Position numbers and translations under genes: made by a program. Source: an uncultured Clostridium sp. (GTDB lineage Bacteria; Cyanobacteriota; Vampirovibrionia; Gastranaerophilales; Gastranaerophilaceae). From it: DNA of 5,687 nucleotides. Location of the stretch: assembly GCA_958449715.1 (NCBI GenBank), contig CAUDIU010000098.1:1-5687 (forward strand), read 5' to 3'. The notes beneath the pieces are model-generated. The model saw only the letters and a program-made list of their open reading frames with translations. It did not search any database and was not told the origin of the DNA. Shown here one piece after another: positions 1-5,687 of the stretch (the first letter of the stretch is position 1; every line of letters starts with the position of its first letter).

Positions 1-1196
1 CCGAACGTGAAAGCGAGGTTTATACAACAAGGATTGCAAAAATAACACCAGATGTTATGAGCAGACTACAATTCGCTATTGAACAACGTGTAAACAAACT
101 TGGTGTTGCTGAAACTGTTGTTCAACAAGTTGGAGAAAAAAGATTATTAATTGAAATTCCTAACGTAACCGATTTGAAAGAAGCAAAAGCTTTTATCGGT
201 GAAACTGCTCAATTGGAATTCAAAAAAGAAGGAAAAGCTGCTGACGGATCTCCTATTTGGGTATCTACAGGACTAACTGGTAGAGATTTATCTAAATCAA
301 CATTAAGTACAGATTCAACAGGTCAATGGGTTGTATCATTAGAATTTAATGCTGAAGGTTCTAAAAAATTCGCAGACTTAACTAAAGCATTAGTTGGTCA
401 ACAAATGGCAATTTTCTTTGATGGAGAATTACAATCAGCTCCTCGTGTAAACGAAGCTATCTACGGCGGTAAAGCTCAAATTTCAGGCGGAGACAGCGGA
501 TTTGCTTATGATGAAGCTGAAAGAATGGTAAATTTATTAAACGCAGGTGCATTACCTGTTCCTGCTAAAATTGTTGAAGAAAACACTGTAGGACCTACAT
601 TAGGCGCAGATAGTATTGCAAAATCTAAAAAAGCAGGTATTATTGGACTTTCTGCTGTTATGATATTTATGATAGCTTTCTATCACGTACCGGGTCTAAT
701 TGCAGATATCGCATTAGTTATTTACAGCTTAATCTTATTTGCATTATTCAAAACAATACCTGTAACATTAACTCTTGCAGGTATAGCAGGTTTTATCCTG
801 TCTATCGGTATGGCAGTAGATGCTAATATTCTTATTTTTGAAAGAACAAAAGAAGAATTGAGAGCTGGCAGAAATTTATTTACCGCAATCAATTCAGGCT
901 TTGATAGAGCATTCACAAGTATTTTCGATTCAAACATGACTACAATTATCACTTGTACAATCCTTTATCTGTTAGGTACAAGTGTTGTTAAAGGCTTTGC
1001 CCTTACTCTTGCACTCGGTGTAATTGTATCTATGTTCAGTGCAATCACAGTTACTAAAAACTTCATGCACTTAATCTTTGGTACTGGAGAATTAAAACAT
1101 CCAGCATTATTCGGATTAAGAAAAGATGAAATCGGACAAAGCTACGAAGCTACAGAAACAAAACGTGAAAAAGCTCGTTTTGGGATCTTAGATTAA
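1..1196 (+). CDS. secD: Protein translocase subunit SecD (5' end missing)
   Basis: SecD is an inner-membrane RND-family subunit that works with SecF to pull exported proteins out of the SecYEG channel using the proton-motive force. The reading frame is open from base 3, so the gene starts outside the window. The ATG at 57 is an internal methionine, because the residues before it (ITPDV) continue the SecD P1 region without a break. The visible 397 residues hold most of the periplasmic P1 domain (about 1-205), then the C-terminal membrane bundle. TM segments lie at about 211-228, 231-249, 253-270, 308-326 and 330-358. The hallmark motif GMAVDANILIFERTKEELR begins at about residue 269. Its aspartate (about 273) matches the conserved TM4 acid implicated in proton transport. 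A short charged cytoplasmic tail ends in GILD. secF follows 38 bp downstream in the same operon. The sequence resembles cyanobacterial SecD. Identification is firm. Confidence 0.97.
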   Translation, partial: ERESEVYTTRIAKITPDVMSRLQFAIEQRVNKLGVAETVVQQVGEKRLLIEIPNVTDLKEAKAFIGETAQLEFKKEGKAADGSPIWVSTGLTGRDLSKSTLSTDSTGQWVVSLEFNAEGSKKFADLTKALVGQQMAIFFDGELQSAPRVNEAIYGGKAQISGGDSGFAYDEAERMVNLLNAGALPVPAKIVEENTVGPTLGADSIAKSKKAGIIGLSAVMIFMIAFYHVPGLIADIALVIYSLILFALFKTIPVTLTLAGIAGFILSIGMAVDANILIFERTKEELRAGRNLFTAINSGFDRAFTSIFDSNMTTIITCTILYLLGTSVVKGFALTLALGVIVSMFSAITVTKNFMHLIFGTGELKHPALFGLRKDEIGQSYEATETKREKARFGILD

Positions 1197-1220
1197 TAAA
1201 ACATGGAACGAAATAAATTA

Positions 1221-1227
1221 AGAAAGG
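1221..1227 (+). promoter_or_regulatory. Ribosome binding site of secF
   Basis: AGAAAGG lies 7 nt before the ATG at 1235, inside the short secD-secF gap. It is a moderate Shine-Dalgarno match and supports the annotated secF start. No separate promoter is evident in the 38-bp gap, so secF is probably read from the secD transcript. Confidence 0.7.
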
Positions 1228-1234
1228 CAATATA

Positions 1235-2212
1235 ATGATAAATACAGGAAAGAAAAATTTAGTTCATGTTGTAAAATACAGATGGTGGTGGATGCTTCTA
1301 ACTACAATTTTGTTAGTACCTGGGATTATCGCAATGATTTATTCATCTGTAACTTACTCAAATCATGCTCCTATGAAAGTAGGTATTGATTATACAGGCG
1401 GTACTATTTTACAATACGGACTTGAACAAAAATTAGGCAACAGCGACGTTGCAAAAACTCGTGAAACATTAGAAAAAGCAGGGATTGAAAATCCTTACAT
1501 TCAAATTTTGAACGTTAACAACGATCAGCAAAAAAATACTAAATCAAATATTAATTCTATAATTTCAATTAGAACTAAGTTTATTGATAAAGATTCTGCC
1601 GATCAAGATAAAATTACAGAACAATTAAAAACAGAATACACAAATCCAGAGTTAATTTCTGTAAGTTCTGTAGGGCCTACAATGGGTAAAGAATTATTCA
1701 AAAACTCATTAATCGCAGTAACTTTAGCATTCTTAGGTATTGTAGCATATCTATCATTCAGATTTAGATTTGATTATGCACTAGCTGCAATTTTAGGTGT
1801 ATTGCACGACGTTATCTTTGTATGTGGAGTATTCTCAATACTAGGCTTGTTATACAATGTTCAAATTGATGGTTTATTTATTACAGCAGTATTAACAGTT
1901 ATCGGGTTCTCAGTTCACGATACAATCGTTGTATTTGACAGAATTAGAGAAAACTTAAGATATTATTCAAAGAAAATGTCTTTTGGAGAAATTGTTGATG
2001 CTTCAGTAAATCAAACTTTAACAAGAAGTATAAATACTTCATTAACAACATTAATTACATTATTAGCCTTATATTTCTGGGGCGGTGTAACAACAAAAGA
2101 CTTCGTTCTTGCAATGATATTAGGTATTGCAATCGGTACTTATTCAAGTATCTTCTTCTGCAGTATGTTAGTTGATTTCTGGAATGACAAACAACAAACA
2201 AAAACAGCTTAA
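1235..2212 (+). CDS. secF: Protein translocase subunit SecF
   Basis: SecF is the partner of SecD in the membrane complex that couples proton flow to late steps of Sec-dependent export. The protein has 325 residues, a usual length for the family. It has an N-terminal TM (about 18-40) and the GIDYTGGT motif (50-57) opening the periplasmic P1-like domain. After GPTMGKEL (148-154) comes a five-TM bundle with FRFRFDYALAAILGVLHDV (175-193), GFSVHDTIVVFDRIREN (224-240) and the LTRSINTSLTTLITLLAL segment (262-279). These are the standard SecF signature blocks, and the key charged residues D229, D235 and R236 are present. The ATG has a Shine-Dalgarno sequence 7 nt upstream. The gene is complete, ends with a TAA, and is followed by a terminator hairpin. 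SecD and SecF are separate proteins here, not the fused SecDF form. Confidence 0.98.
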   Translation: MINTGKKNLVHVVKYRWWWMLLTTILLVPGIIAMIYSSVTYSNHAPMKVGIDYTGGTILQYGLEQKLGNSDVAKTRETLEKAGIENPYIQILNVNNDQQKNTKSNINSIISIRTKFIDKDSADQDKITEQLKTEYTNPELISVSSVGPTMGKELFKNSLIAVTLAFLGIVAYLSFRFRFDYALAAILGVLHDVIFVCGVFSILGLLYNVQIDGLFITAVLTVIGFSVHDTIVVFDRIRENLRYYSKKMSFGEIVDASVNQTLTRSINTSLTTLITLLALYFWGGVTTKDFVLAMILGIAIGTYSSIFFCSMLVDFWNDKQQTKTA

Positions 2213-2234
2213 GTTTAACAATAAAATAACAAAC

Positions 2235-2269
2235 AAAAAAATACCTCTTATTTAAAGAGGTATTTTTTT
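2235..2269. terminator. Bidirectional intrinsic terminator between secF and pdxA
   Basis: A 9-bp perfect stem pairs ATACCTCTT (2241-2249) with AAGAGGTAT (2255-2263) around a 5-nt loop. The stem is flanked by six or seven A residues on the left (2234-2240 region) and seven T residues on the right. Read on the plus strand, the T run ends the secD-secF transcript. Read on the minus strand, the A run becomes a U tract and ends the ssb-kinase-pdxA transcript. The right end overlaps the pdxA stop codon (2268-2270), so one element serves both convergent operons. Confidence 0.9.
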
Positions 2270-3155
2270 ATAAAACTGCTTTTATTGCTTCAATCATACC
2301 AGTTTCATCTGCAACATTTTTTCCTGCAATATCAAACGCTGTTCCATGTCCAGGAGAAGTTCTTATTATATCCAGCCCTATTGTCATATTAACAGTCTTA
2401 TCTCCAGCAACAGTTTTAATAGGAATTAAACCTTGGTCATGATAATTCGCAATACAACAATCATAATTTAACGCTTTAATAAATAAAGTATCGGCAGGCA
2501 ATGGATTTGTAATATTCACACCTTTCTCTCTTAATTCATTTACTGCAGGGATTAAAATATCAATTTCTTCTTGCCCTAAAATTCCATCTTCTCCAGCATG
2601 AGGATTAAATCCGCAGAGTGCAAATTTTGGCTCTATAATTCCTAAATTTTTTACAAAAAATTCTTTTAAATTCAGGATTTTTTCAACAACCATATTTTTA
2701 GTAAGATTAATATCTTTCAATGCAACATGGCGAGTTAAAAGTAACACTCTAAAATTACCTGCAACAAAAAGCATTTCAGCTAATTGATTATCATGAGCTA
2801 AATATTTTTGCAAAATTTCTGTCTGCCCATTAAAATTATGCCCTGCAAGATAAAGCGCATTCTTTGCAACAGGTGCTGTCACAATAGCTTCTGCTCCAAT
2901 TTCACAAGCTAATTTAACAGATTGAAATGAAAATTCTCCTGCTTCTTTTGTAATCATCCCAGGACAAATATCAGAATCATAAGGGATCTCAATAATCTCA
3001 TAATCCTTATCTAATTTTCCATAATAATCTAAAATTTTTTTATTAGAAATTAAAGCAATCCTATTTTGAGGCAAATCTAATTTATTCAATGCTTTTATAG
3101 TAATTTCAGCACCAATACCATTTGGATCACCTGTTGTAATAACAATCTTAGGCAT
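2268..3155 (-). CDS. pdxA2: PdxA-family 4-phospho-hydroxyacid dehydrogenase (PdxA2-like)
   Basis: PdxA-family enzymes are metal-dependent NAD(P) dehydrogenases that oxidise and decarboxylate a 4-phosphorylated hydroxy acid. Biosynthetic PdxA acts on 4-phosphohydroxy-L-threonine (vitamin B6 pathway). PdxA2 acts on D-threonate or D-erythronate 4-phosphate and yields dihydroxyacetone phosphate. Numbered from the chosen ATG (295 aa), the protein shows GDPNGIG (9-15), TAPVAK (93-98) and the three expected metal-ligand histidines: H143 (TRHVALKDI), H186 (CGFNPHAGEDG) and H239 (YHDQG). RTSPGHGTA (265-273) is also present. The usual GHTE motif reads GQTE, with Q111. The protein is about 30 residues shorter than E. 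coli PdxA, mainly in the first third. A TTG at 3179 or an ATG at 3170 would lengthen it, but only the ATG at 3155 has a spaced GGCGGA and begins with the family's MPKIVITTGDP. It overlaps the kinase gene by 8 nt, and that partner favours the PdxA2 role. A role in B6 synthesis remains possible. Confidence 0.88.
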   Translation of the reverse strand: MPKIVITTGDPNGIGAEITIKALNKLDLPQNRIALISNKKILDYYGKLDKDYEIIEIPYDSDICPGMITKEAGEFSFQSVKLACEIGAEAIVTAPVAKNALYLAGHNFNGQTEILQKYLAHDNQLAEMLFVAGNFRVLLLTRHVALKDINLTKNMVVEKILNLKEFFVKNLGIIEPKFALCGFNPHAGEDGILGQEEIDILIPAVNELREKGVNITNPLPADTLFIKALNYDCCIANYHDQGLIPIKTVAGDKTVNMTIGLDIIRTSPGHGTAFDIAGKNVADETGMIEAIKAVL

Positions 3156-4470
3156 CTTGCAATCCGCCATGAGTTTCAAAATATCTCAAAATATCAATTA
3201 ATGTATTTGCAGTTCCAAGATTTCCTGATTTAGTAACAATCCATTGAGCATTATGGTCAAGAGTAAGAGCAATTGCAGGAGCTACTTCATCTATTAATTG
3301 TAATTGATAAGCTCCAATAGCATTACAACACTTATAGGAAGTTTCCCCGCCTAAAGTAATAAGAATAGCTTCTTTTTTTGCTAATACTCGTTTGGTCAAC
3401 TCTGCTAAGAAATCAGTAATTACAGTTGCTAAATTTGCTTTAGTCAATTCAGCATTTAGTGAATCTTCTGAAAAACCGTCAAAATCCTTAATCAGATGAG
3501 AAGTATGAACAATTACAGTATTATCAAATCTTAAATTAGATACAACCCTGTCAACTAATTCATCTTTTACACCTTCTAAAACAGTCTTCAAATCAAGACT
3601 TATAGATAAAACATCTTCAAATTCATCACTATTTTCAAGCTTTTCAATCTGATTAGCAGTAATTTGTGTAGCACTACCAGATACAATAAATTTAGGTAAT
3701 CTAGGAAATGTTTTTATAATATGTTCACAATCTAAATCTGCAAACCAAAATTCACTCAATGCTTGAGCAAATGCAGCTGTCCCAGCAGGTAAAATTTTAT
3801 AATCACATTTCTTTATAGCCAAAGCAACCTGTTCTATATCAACAGTTGATACGGCATCTGTAATTATTAATTTTTTACCTTCATTTATTAATTCATTAAT
3901 CTTTTGTAAAATAGGACCTGCACCTTTCATAATAGTTTTTAATTCAATTTGTCCTATTAAATTCTGATACTCAGGTAAAATTTGGGATTTCAACAATGTA
4001 GGCAAATGAGATTCAAAAATTGGAGAATGCGGATCTCTAGCCATTTCCGTACGTTCTATCGGAATACCTCTTAAAAGATGATAACCTCCAACTGTAGTTC
4101 TTGTCTCTGCCGGGAAAGCAGGCAATACAATTGAGGCATCATAATTTAATGCAGCTAAGATTCCTAAAACTTCTACAGCAATATTACCTCTTACGGTAGA
4201 ATCAATTTTTTTATAAAAATAATCAGGATTTAACTTTTCTTCAAGCATTTTTGCAGCTTTTAAGACTTTTTCATAAGCAATTTCTGGCTCAACATTTCTT
4301 GATTCTGTAGAAATAGCCCAAGTTTGAGTATTCTTTATATTTAAAGGTTCAATTTCATCAGACAGTAATATCTGCGTATTTGCCCCTTTTAAATGGAATT
4401 GAAGAGCAGTATCATTTGCTCCTGTTAAATCATCTGCAATTATACCTACAATATTTGAATTAATTATCAT
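3148..4470 (-). CDS. dtnK: Four-carbon acid sugar kinase, DUF1537 family (DtnK/OtnK-like)
   Basis: Members of this two-domain cytoplasmic family use ATP to phosphorylate the 4-hydroxyl of four-carbon sugar acids such as D-threonate, D-erythronate or 3-oxo-tetronates. The 440-residue length is normal. The N-terminal substrate domain contains IADDLTGANDTA (11-22), KKIDSTVRGNI (87-97), LPAFPAETRTTVGG (116-129) and DPHSPIFESHL (146-156). The C-terminal nucleotide-binding domain contains VSGSAT (263-268), a glycine motif GGETSYKCCNAIG (374-386, with E where many relatives have D) and TKSGNLG (413-419). The ATG overlaps the ssb stop as ATGA, and its own Shine-Dalgarno is weak, so translation is probably coupled to ssb. 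The 3' end overlaps pdxA2 by 8 nt. Kinase plus PdxA2 is the known pair for turning D-threonate or D-erythronate into dihydroxyacetone phosphate. Family membership is clear, but the substrate is not settled by sequence, so the gene symbol is provisional. Confidence 0.88.
   Translation of the reverse strand: MIINSNIVGIIADDLTGANDTALQFHLKGANTQILLSDEIEPLNIKNTQTWAISTESRNVEPEIAYEKVLKAAKMLEEKLNPDYFYKKIDSTVRGNIAVEVLGILAALNYDASIVLPAFPAETRTTVGGYHLLRGIPIERTEMARDPHSPIFESHLPTLLKSQILPEYQNLIGQIELKTIMKGAGPILQKINELINEGKKLIITDAVSTVDIEQVALAIKKCDYKILPAGTAAFAQALSEFWFADLDCEHIIKTFPRLPKFIVSGSATQITANQIEKLENSDEFEDVLSISLDLKTVLEGVKDELVDRVVSNLRFDNTVIVHTSHLIKDFDGFSEDSLNAELTKANLATVITDFLAELTKRVLAKKEAILITLGGETSYKCCNAIGAYQLQLIDEVAPAIALTLDHNAQWIVTKSGNLGTANTLIDILRYFETHGGLQDA
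3163..3168 (-). promoter_or_regulatory. Ribosome binding site that decides the pdxA2 start
   Basis: On the minus strand GGCGGA lies 7 nt before the ATG at 3155, inside the last codons of the kinase gene. The in-frame TTG at 3179 and ATG at 3170 have no comparable purine-rich sequence at the right distance. This supports the shorter, 295-residue protein and re-initiation by ribosomes finishing the kinase. Confidence 0.6.
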
Positions 4471-4808
4471 AACTGATCTTGCTCAATATCTCTTTTTGAA
4501 CCTAGTAATCTTATACTGCTTGCAATGATTAGAAAATTTTCTCTTTCATTGCCTGTAGCTTTATCAGTCCATTTATTTTGACCAATTCTGCCATCTACAG
4601 CAACCTGAACACCTTTTTTTACATATTCGCCTGCAAATTCAGCTAATTTATCCCATACATCGATATTAAACCAATCGGCTACTTCAGATTTTGTTTTAGG
4701 ATCCCAACGATTTACCGCTATTGAAAAATTAGCTTTTACTTTTCCTGATTCAAAATATTTTATTTCGGCATCTCGGCCTACTCTACCGACTAAGACTGCT
4801 GTGTTCAT
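4467..4808 (-). CDS. ssb: Single-stranded DNA-binding protein, short cyanobacterial type
   Basis: SSB coats single-stranded DNA during replication, recombination and repair. The 113-residue protein is almost only an OB fold: NTAVLVGRVGRDAEIKYFESG (2-22), a NFSIAVNRW strand (27-35), DWFNIDVWDKLAEFAGEYVKKG (45-66), VDGRIGQNKWTD (71-82) and LLGSKRD (101-107). The KYFESG, DWFN and LLGSKRD elements are characteristic of cyanobacterial SSB. The protein ends in DIEQDQL and lacks the acidic, Phe-ending tail by which most bacterial SSBs recruit partner proteins. The ATG has AGAGGT 6 nt upstream. The stop TGA overlaps the kinase ATG. As first gene of a three-gene overlapping set it likely sets expression of the downstream pair. 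It may be the main SSB or a second copy; this window cannot tell. Confidence 0.93.
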   Translation of the reverse strand: MNTAVLVGRVGRDAEIKYFESGKVKANFSIAVNRWDPKTKSEVADWFNIDVWDKLAEFAGEYVKKGVQVAVDGRIGQNKWTDKATGNERENFLIIASSIRLLGSKRDIEQDQL

Positions 4809-4814
4809 TTCTTT

Positions 4815-4820
4815 ACCTCT
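4815..4820 (-). promoter_or_regulatory. Ribosome binding site of ssb
   Basis: On the minus strand AGAGGT, within the longer purine run AAAAGAGGTAAAG, sits 6 nt before the ATG at 4808. It is a good Shine-Dalgarno match and fixes the ssb start. Confidence 0.75.
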
Positions 4821-4830
4821 TTTCTTTAAT

Positions 4831-4867
4831 AATGATATTTTATAACAAATAACAAAAAATTTTCATG
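4831..4867 (-). promoter_or_regulatory. Weak candidate promoter for the ssb-dtnK-pdxA2 operon
   Basis: On the minus strand TATAAA (4844-4839, within TTATAAAAT) is the best -10-like box upstream of ssb. It lies about 30 nt before the start codon. No convincing -35 hexamer is found at 16-18 bp spacing (the sequence there reads CATGAA). In DNA this AT-rich, TATAAA can occur by chance. A promoter must exist somewhere in 4809-4969, because ssb is the first gene of its strand here, but this exact site is tentative. Confidence 0.3.
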
Positions 4868-4868
4868 C

Positions 4869-4900
4869 CTGTAAAAGCTATGTAACTTTTTGTAAAAACT
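4869..4900. promoter_or_regulatory. Three phased TGTAA repeats, candidate operator
   Basis: TGTAA occurs at 4870, 4881 and 4891, giving spacings of 11 and 10 bp, about one DNA turn each. The outer copies agree over ten bases (TGTAAAAGCT and TGTAAAAACT, one mismatch). The array ends 7 bp before the -10 box at 4908, covering the -35 position. Response regulators of the OmpR/PhoB class bind direct repeats with about 11-bp period in this position, and the PhoB box begins with CTGTCA. The first unit here is CTGTAAA. The regulator is unknown, and chance in AT-rich DNA cannot be excluded. Confidence 0.4.
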
Positions 4901-4907
4901 TAATTTA

Positions 4908-4913
4908 TATAAT
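4908..4913 (+). promoter_or_regulatory. -10 box of the promoter for the downstream unrecognised gene
   Basis: TATAAT is a perfect -10 match, within TATATAATAA, and sits 56 nt before the ATG at 4970. No good -35 hexamer lies 16-18 bp upstream. That stretch is instead occupied by the TGTAA repeats, which is the pattern expected of an activator-dependent promoter. Confidence 0.5.
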
Positions 4914-4956
4914 AACAATAAATATATTTACAAGTTTTAATAAATAATGAAATTCA

Positions 4957-4963
4957 AAGGAGA
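4957..4963 (+). promoter_or_regulatory. Ribosome binding site of the downstream unrecognised gene
   Basis: AAGGAGA, nearly the full Shine-Dalgarno consensus, lies 6 nt before the ATG at 4970. It is the strongest ribosome binding site in the window. It supports this start over the in-frame ATG at 5021 and shows that the plus strand, not the minus-strand open frame at 5008-5334, is coding. Confidence 0.85.
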
Positions 4964-4969
4964 TTAAGT

Positions 4970-5687
4970 ATGCATATCTATCCAGTCCAAAATAAAGATA
5001 ACAGAGCTCAAAACAATATAATGGCAATTTCTACAGGAATTTGTGCAGGAACTGCAGGAGCAATTGCAGGTTCAACATACGCACCAAGAGCTGCTAAAAA
5101 TTTAGATGAATTACTAAATGCAAACTCTGATGTTTTTTTCAAAACTATTGATAATATGCAAAATACTAAATCTCTAGATGCTATTTCAAAATCTTGGGGA
5201 CTTATTCCAGCAAGAGCAGTATTAGATAACTTAGAAGTCAGAATAAACAATGCTTTTCCTGGAGATAAAATATCTTCAGCAGAGTTTAAACAACAATTAA
5301 TTAAACAAGAAAAAGATGCAAAAAATGCAAACAAAAAAATTGATGCATTTATAAATTATTTAACTAATAAAAAAGGCCAAAATATTTCTTTAGAAGAATA
5401 TTTTAACGAAATCAAAAAAAGAGATATTCTCCCTGAAAATATTATCAATATTGTAAAAAAAGATATCGTTGAAGCAATCGGAGAAGACGGATATAAAGCA
5501 CCTAACCCAATTAATGACACAACTATTGATATGTTTAAGTCTTCAAGAGATATCGCAATTAATGTAACAAATAAAGAATTAGAATTATATAAAAATTTAT
5601 CAAAAATTGAAAAAAATGGGTTCTTACATAAAAAAGATATGCTTAAATCTACAAAAAAAGAAATTAAACCAGTTGTAGATAATATGT
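4970..5687 (+). CDS. Unrecognised protein with glycine-zipper segment (3' end missing)
   Basis: I do not recognise this protein. The frame stays open from the ATG to the window edge, giving at least 239 residues, and a strong Shine-Dalgarno precedes it. Residues 1-16 are polar (MHIYPVQNKDNRAQNN). Residues 17-38 form a small-residue, hydrophobic stretch (IMAISTGICAGTAGAIAGST and on) with glycines at 23, 27, 30 and 34, a GxxxG-like pattern typical of glycine-zipper membrane segments. It is not a standard signal peptide, because no basic n-region directly precedes it. From about 40 on the sequence is rich in Lys, Asn, Asp, Glu and Ile and looks helical, with a possible coiled coil around 104-125 (EFKQQLIKQEKDAKNANKKI). 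There are no catalytic motifs or cysteine clusters; the only Cys seen is C25. Base composition matches the neighbours, so there is no sign of recent transfer. It is transcribed divergently from ssb. A membrane-associated or surface role is only a guess. Confidence 0.82.
   Translation, partial: MHIYPVQNKDNRAQNNIMAISTGICAGTAGAIAGSTYAPRAAKNLDELLNANSDVFFKTIDNMQNTKSLDAISKSWGLIPARAVLDNLEVRINNAFPGDKISSAEFKQQLIKQEKDAKNANKKIDAFINYLTNKKGQNISLEEYFNEIKKRDILPENIINIVKKDIVEAIGEDGYKAPNPINDTTIDMFKSSRDIAINVTNKELELYKNLSKIEKNGFLHKKDMLKSTKKEIKPVVDNM

Noticed and set aside
722..952. Minus-strand open frame of 76 codons inside secD
   Set aside because: It lies fully antisense to the strongly conserved SecD membrane region, with no ribosome binding site and no recognisable product.
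57..1196. ATG at 57 as the secD start
   Set aside because: The frame is open upstream to base 3 and the upstream residues continue the SecD P1 domain, and no Shine-Dalgarno precedes the ATG. SecD must begin outside the window.
3156..3179. Longer pdxA2 starting at the TTG at 3179 or ATG at 3170
   Set aside because: The extra residues (MKLMADCK) do not belong to the PdxA family N-terminus, and the ATG at 3155 alone has a spaced GGCGGA.
4871..4887. NtcA-type site (GTA-N8-TAC) in the divergent region
   Set aside because: The sequence reads GTA-N8-GTA, a direct repeat, not the inverted repeat NtcA requires.
4809..4969. Small RNA, riboswitch or attachment site in the 161-bp intergenic region
   Set aside because: Apart from promoter-like boxes and the TGTAA repeats it is plain AT-rich DNA, with no stable hairpin, conserved aptamer pattern or tRNA-like sequence.
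5008..5334. Minus-strand open frame of 108 codons
   Set aside because: It is antisense to the plus-strand gene at 4970, which has a strong ribosome binding site and continues to the window edge. The antisense protein is cysteine- and serine-rich in the manner of a shadow translation.

Overview
The window is AT-rich, gene-dense bacterial DNA. Two lines of protein evidence point to the cyanobacterial lineage and its non-photosynthetic relatives (Melainabacteria/Vampirovibrionia, for example gut Gastranaerophilales). The single-stranded DNA-binding protein has the cyanobacterial form (KYFESG near the N-terminus, DWFN in the middle, LLGSKRD near the end, no acidic tail). The SecD C-terminal half also reads like cyanobacterial SecD. 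The low GC content favours the gut or host-associated relatives over typical photosynthetic cyanobacteria. The taxonomic call is inference from recalled family patterns, not a database search.

Layout. Left part, plus strand (1-2212): the 3' two thirds or so of secD, cut by the window edge, followed after 38 bp by complete secF. Together they encode the SecDF motor subunits that use the proton-motive force to help SecYEG/SecA export proteins. A strong hairpin flanked by an A run and a T run (about 2235-2269) ends the sec operon. It also serves the convergent operon from the right.

Middle part, minus strand (4808 down to 2268): a tightly overlapping three-gene set read ssb, then a DUF1537-family four-carbon acid sugar kinase (DtnK/OtnK-like), then a PdxA-family dehydrogenase. 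The ssb stop overlaps the kinase start by 4 nt (ATGA), and the kinase stop overlaps the pdxA start by 8 nt, so translational coupling is likely. The kinase plus PdxA pair matches the known route D-threonate or D-erythronate -> 4-phosphate -> dihydroxyacetone phosphate + CO2. Sharing an mRNA with ssb is unexpected.

Right part: a 161-bp divergent intergenic region (4809-4969) with a good -10 box preceded by three TGTAA motifs spaced 11 and 10 bp apart, which resembles a Pho-box-like operator. It drives a plus-strand gene (4970 to the window edge) that I do not recognise. This gene has a strong ribosome binding site, a glycine-zipper-like hydrophobic segment near its N-terminus, and a long, charged, probably helical remainder. 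It has no stop codon within the window.

No tRNA, rRNA, CRISPR array, insertion sequence or prophage feature was seen. Apart from the 161-bp region there is no sizeable non-coding stretch.
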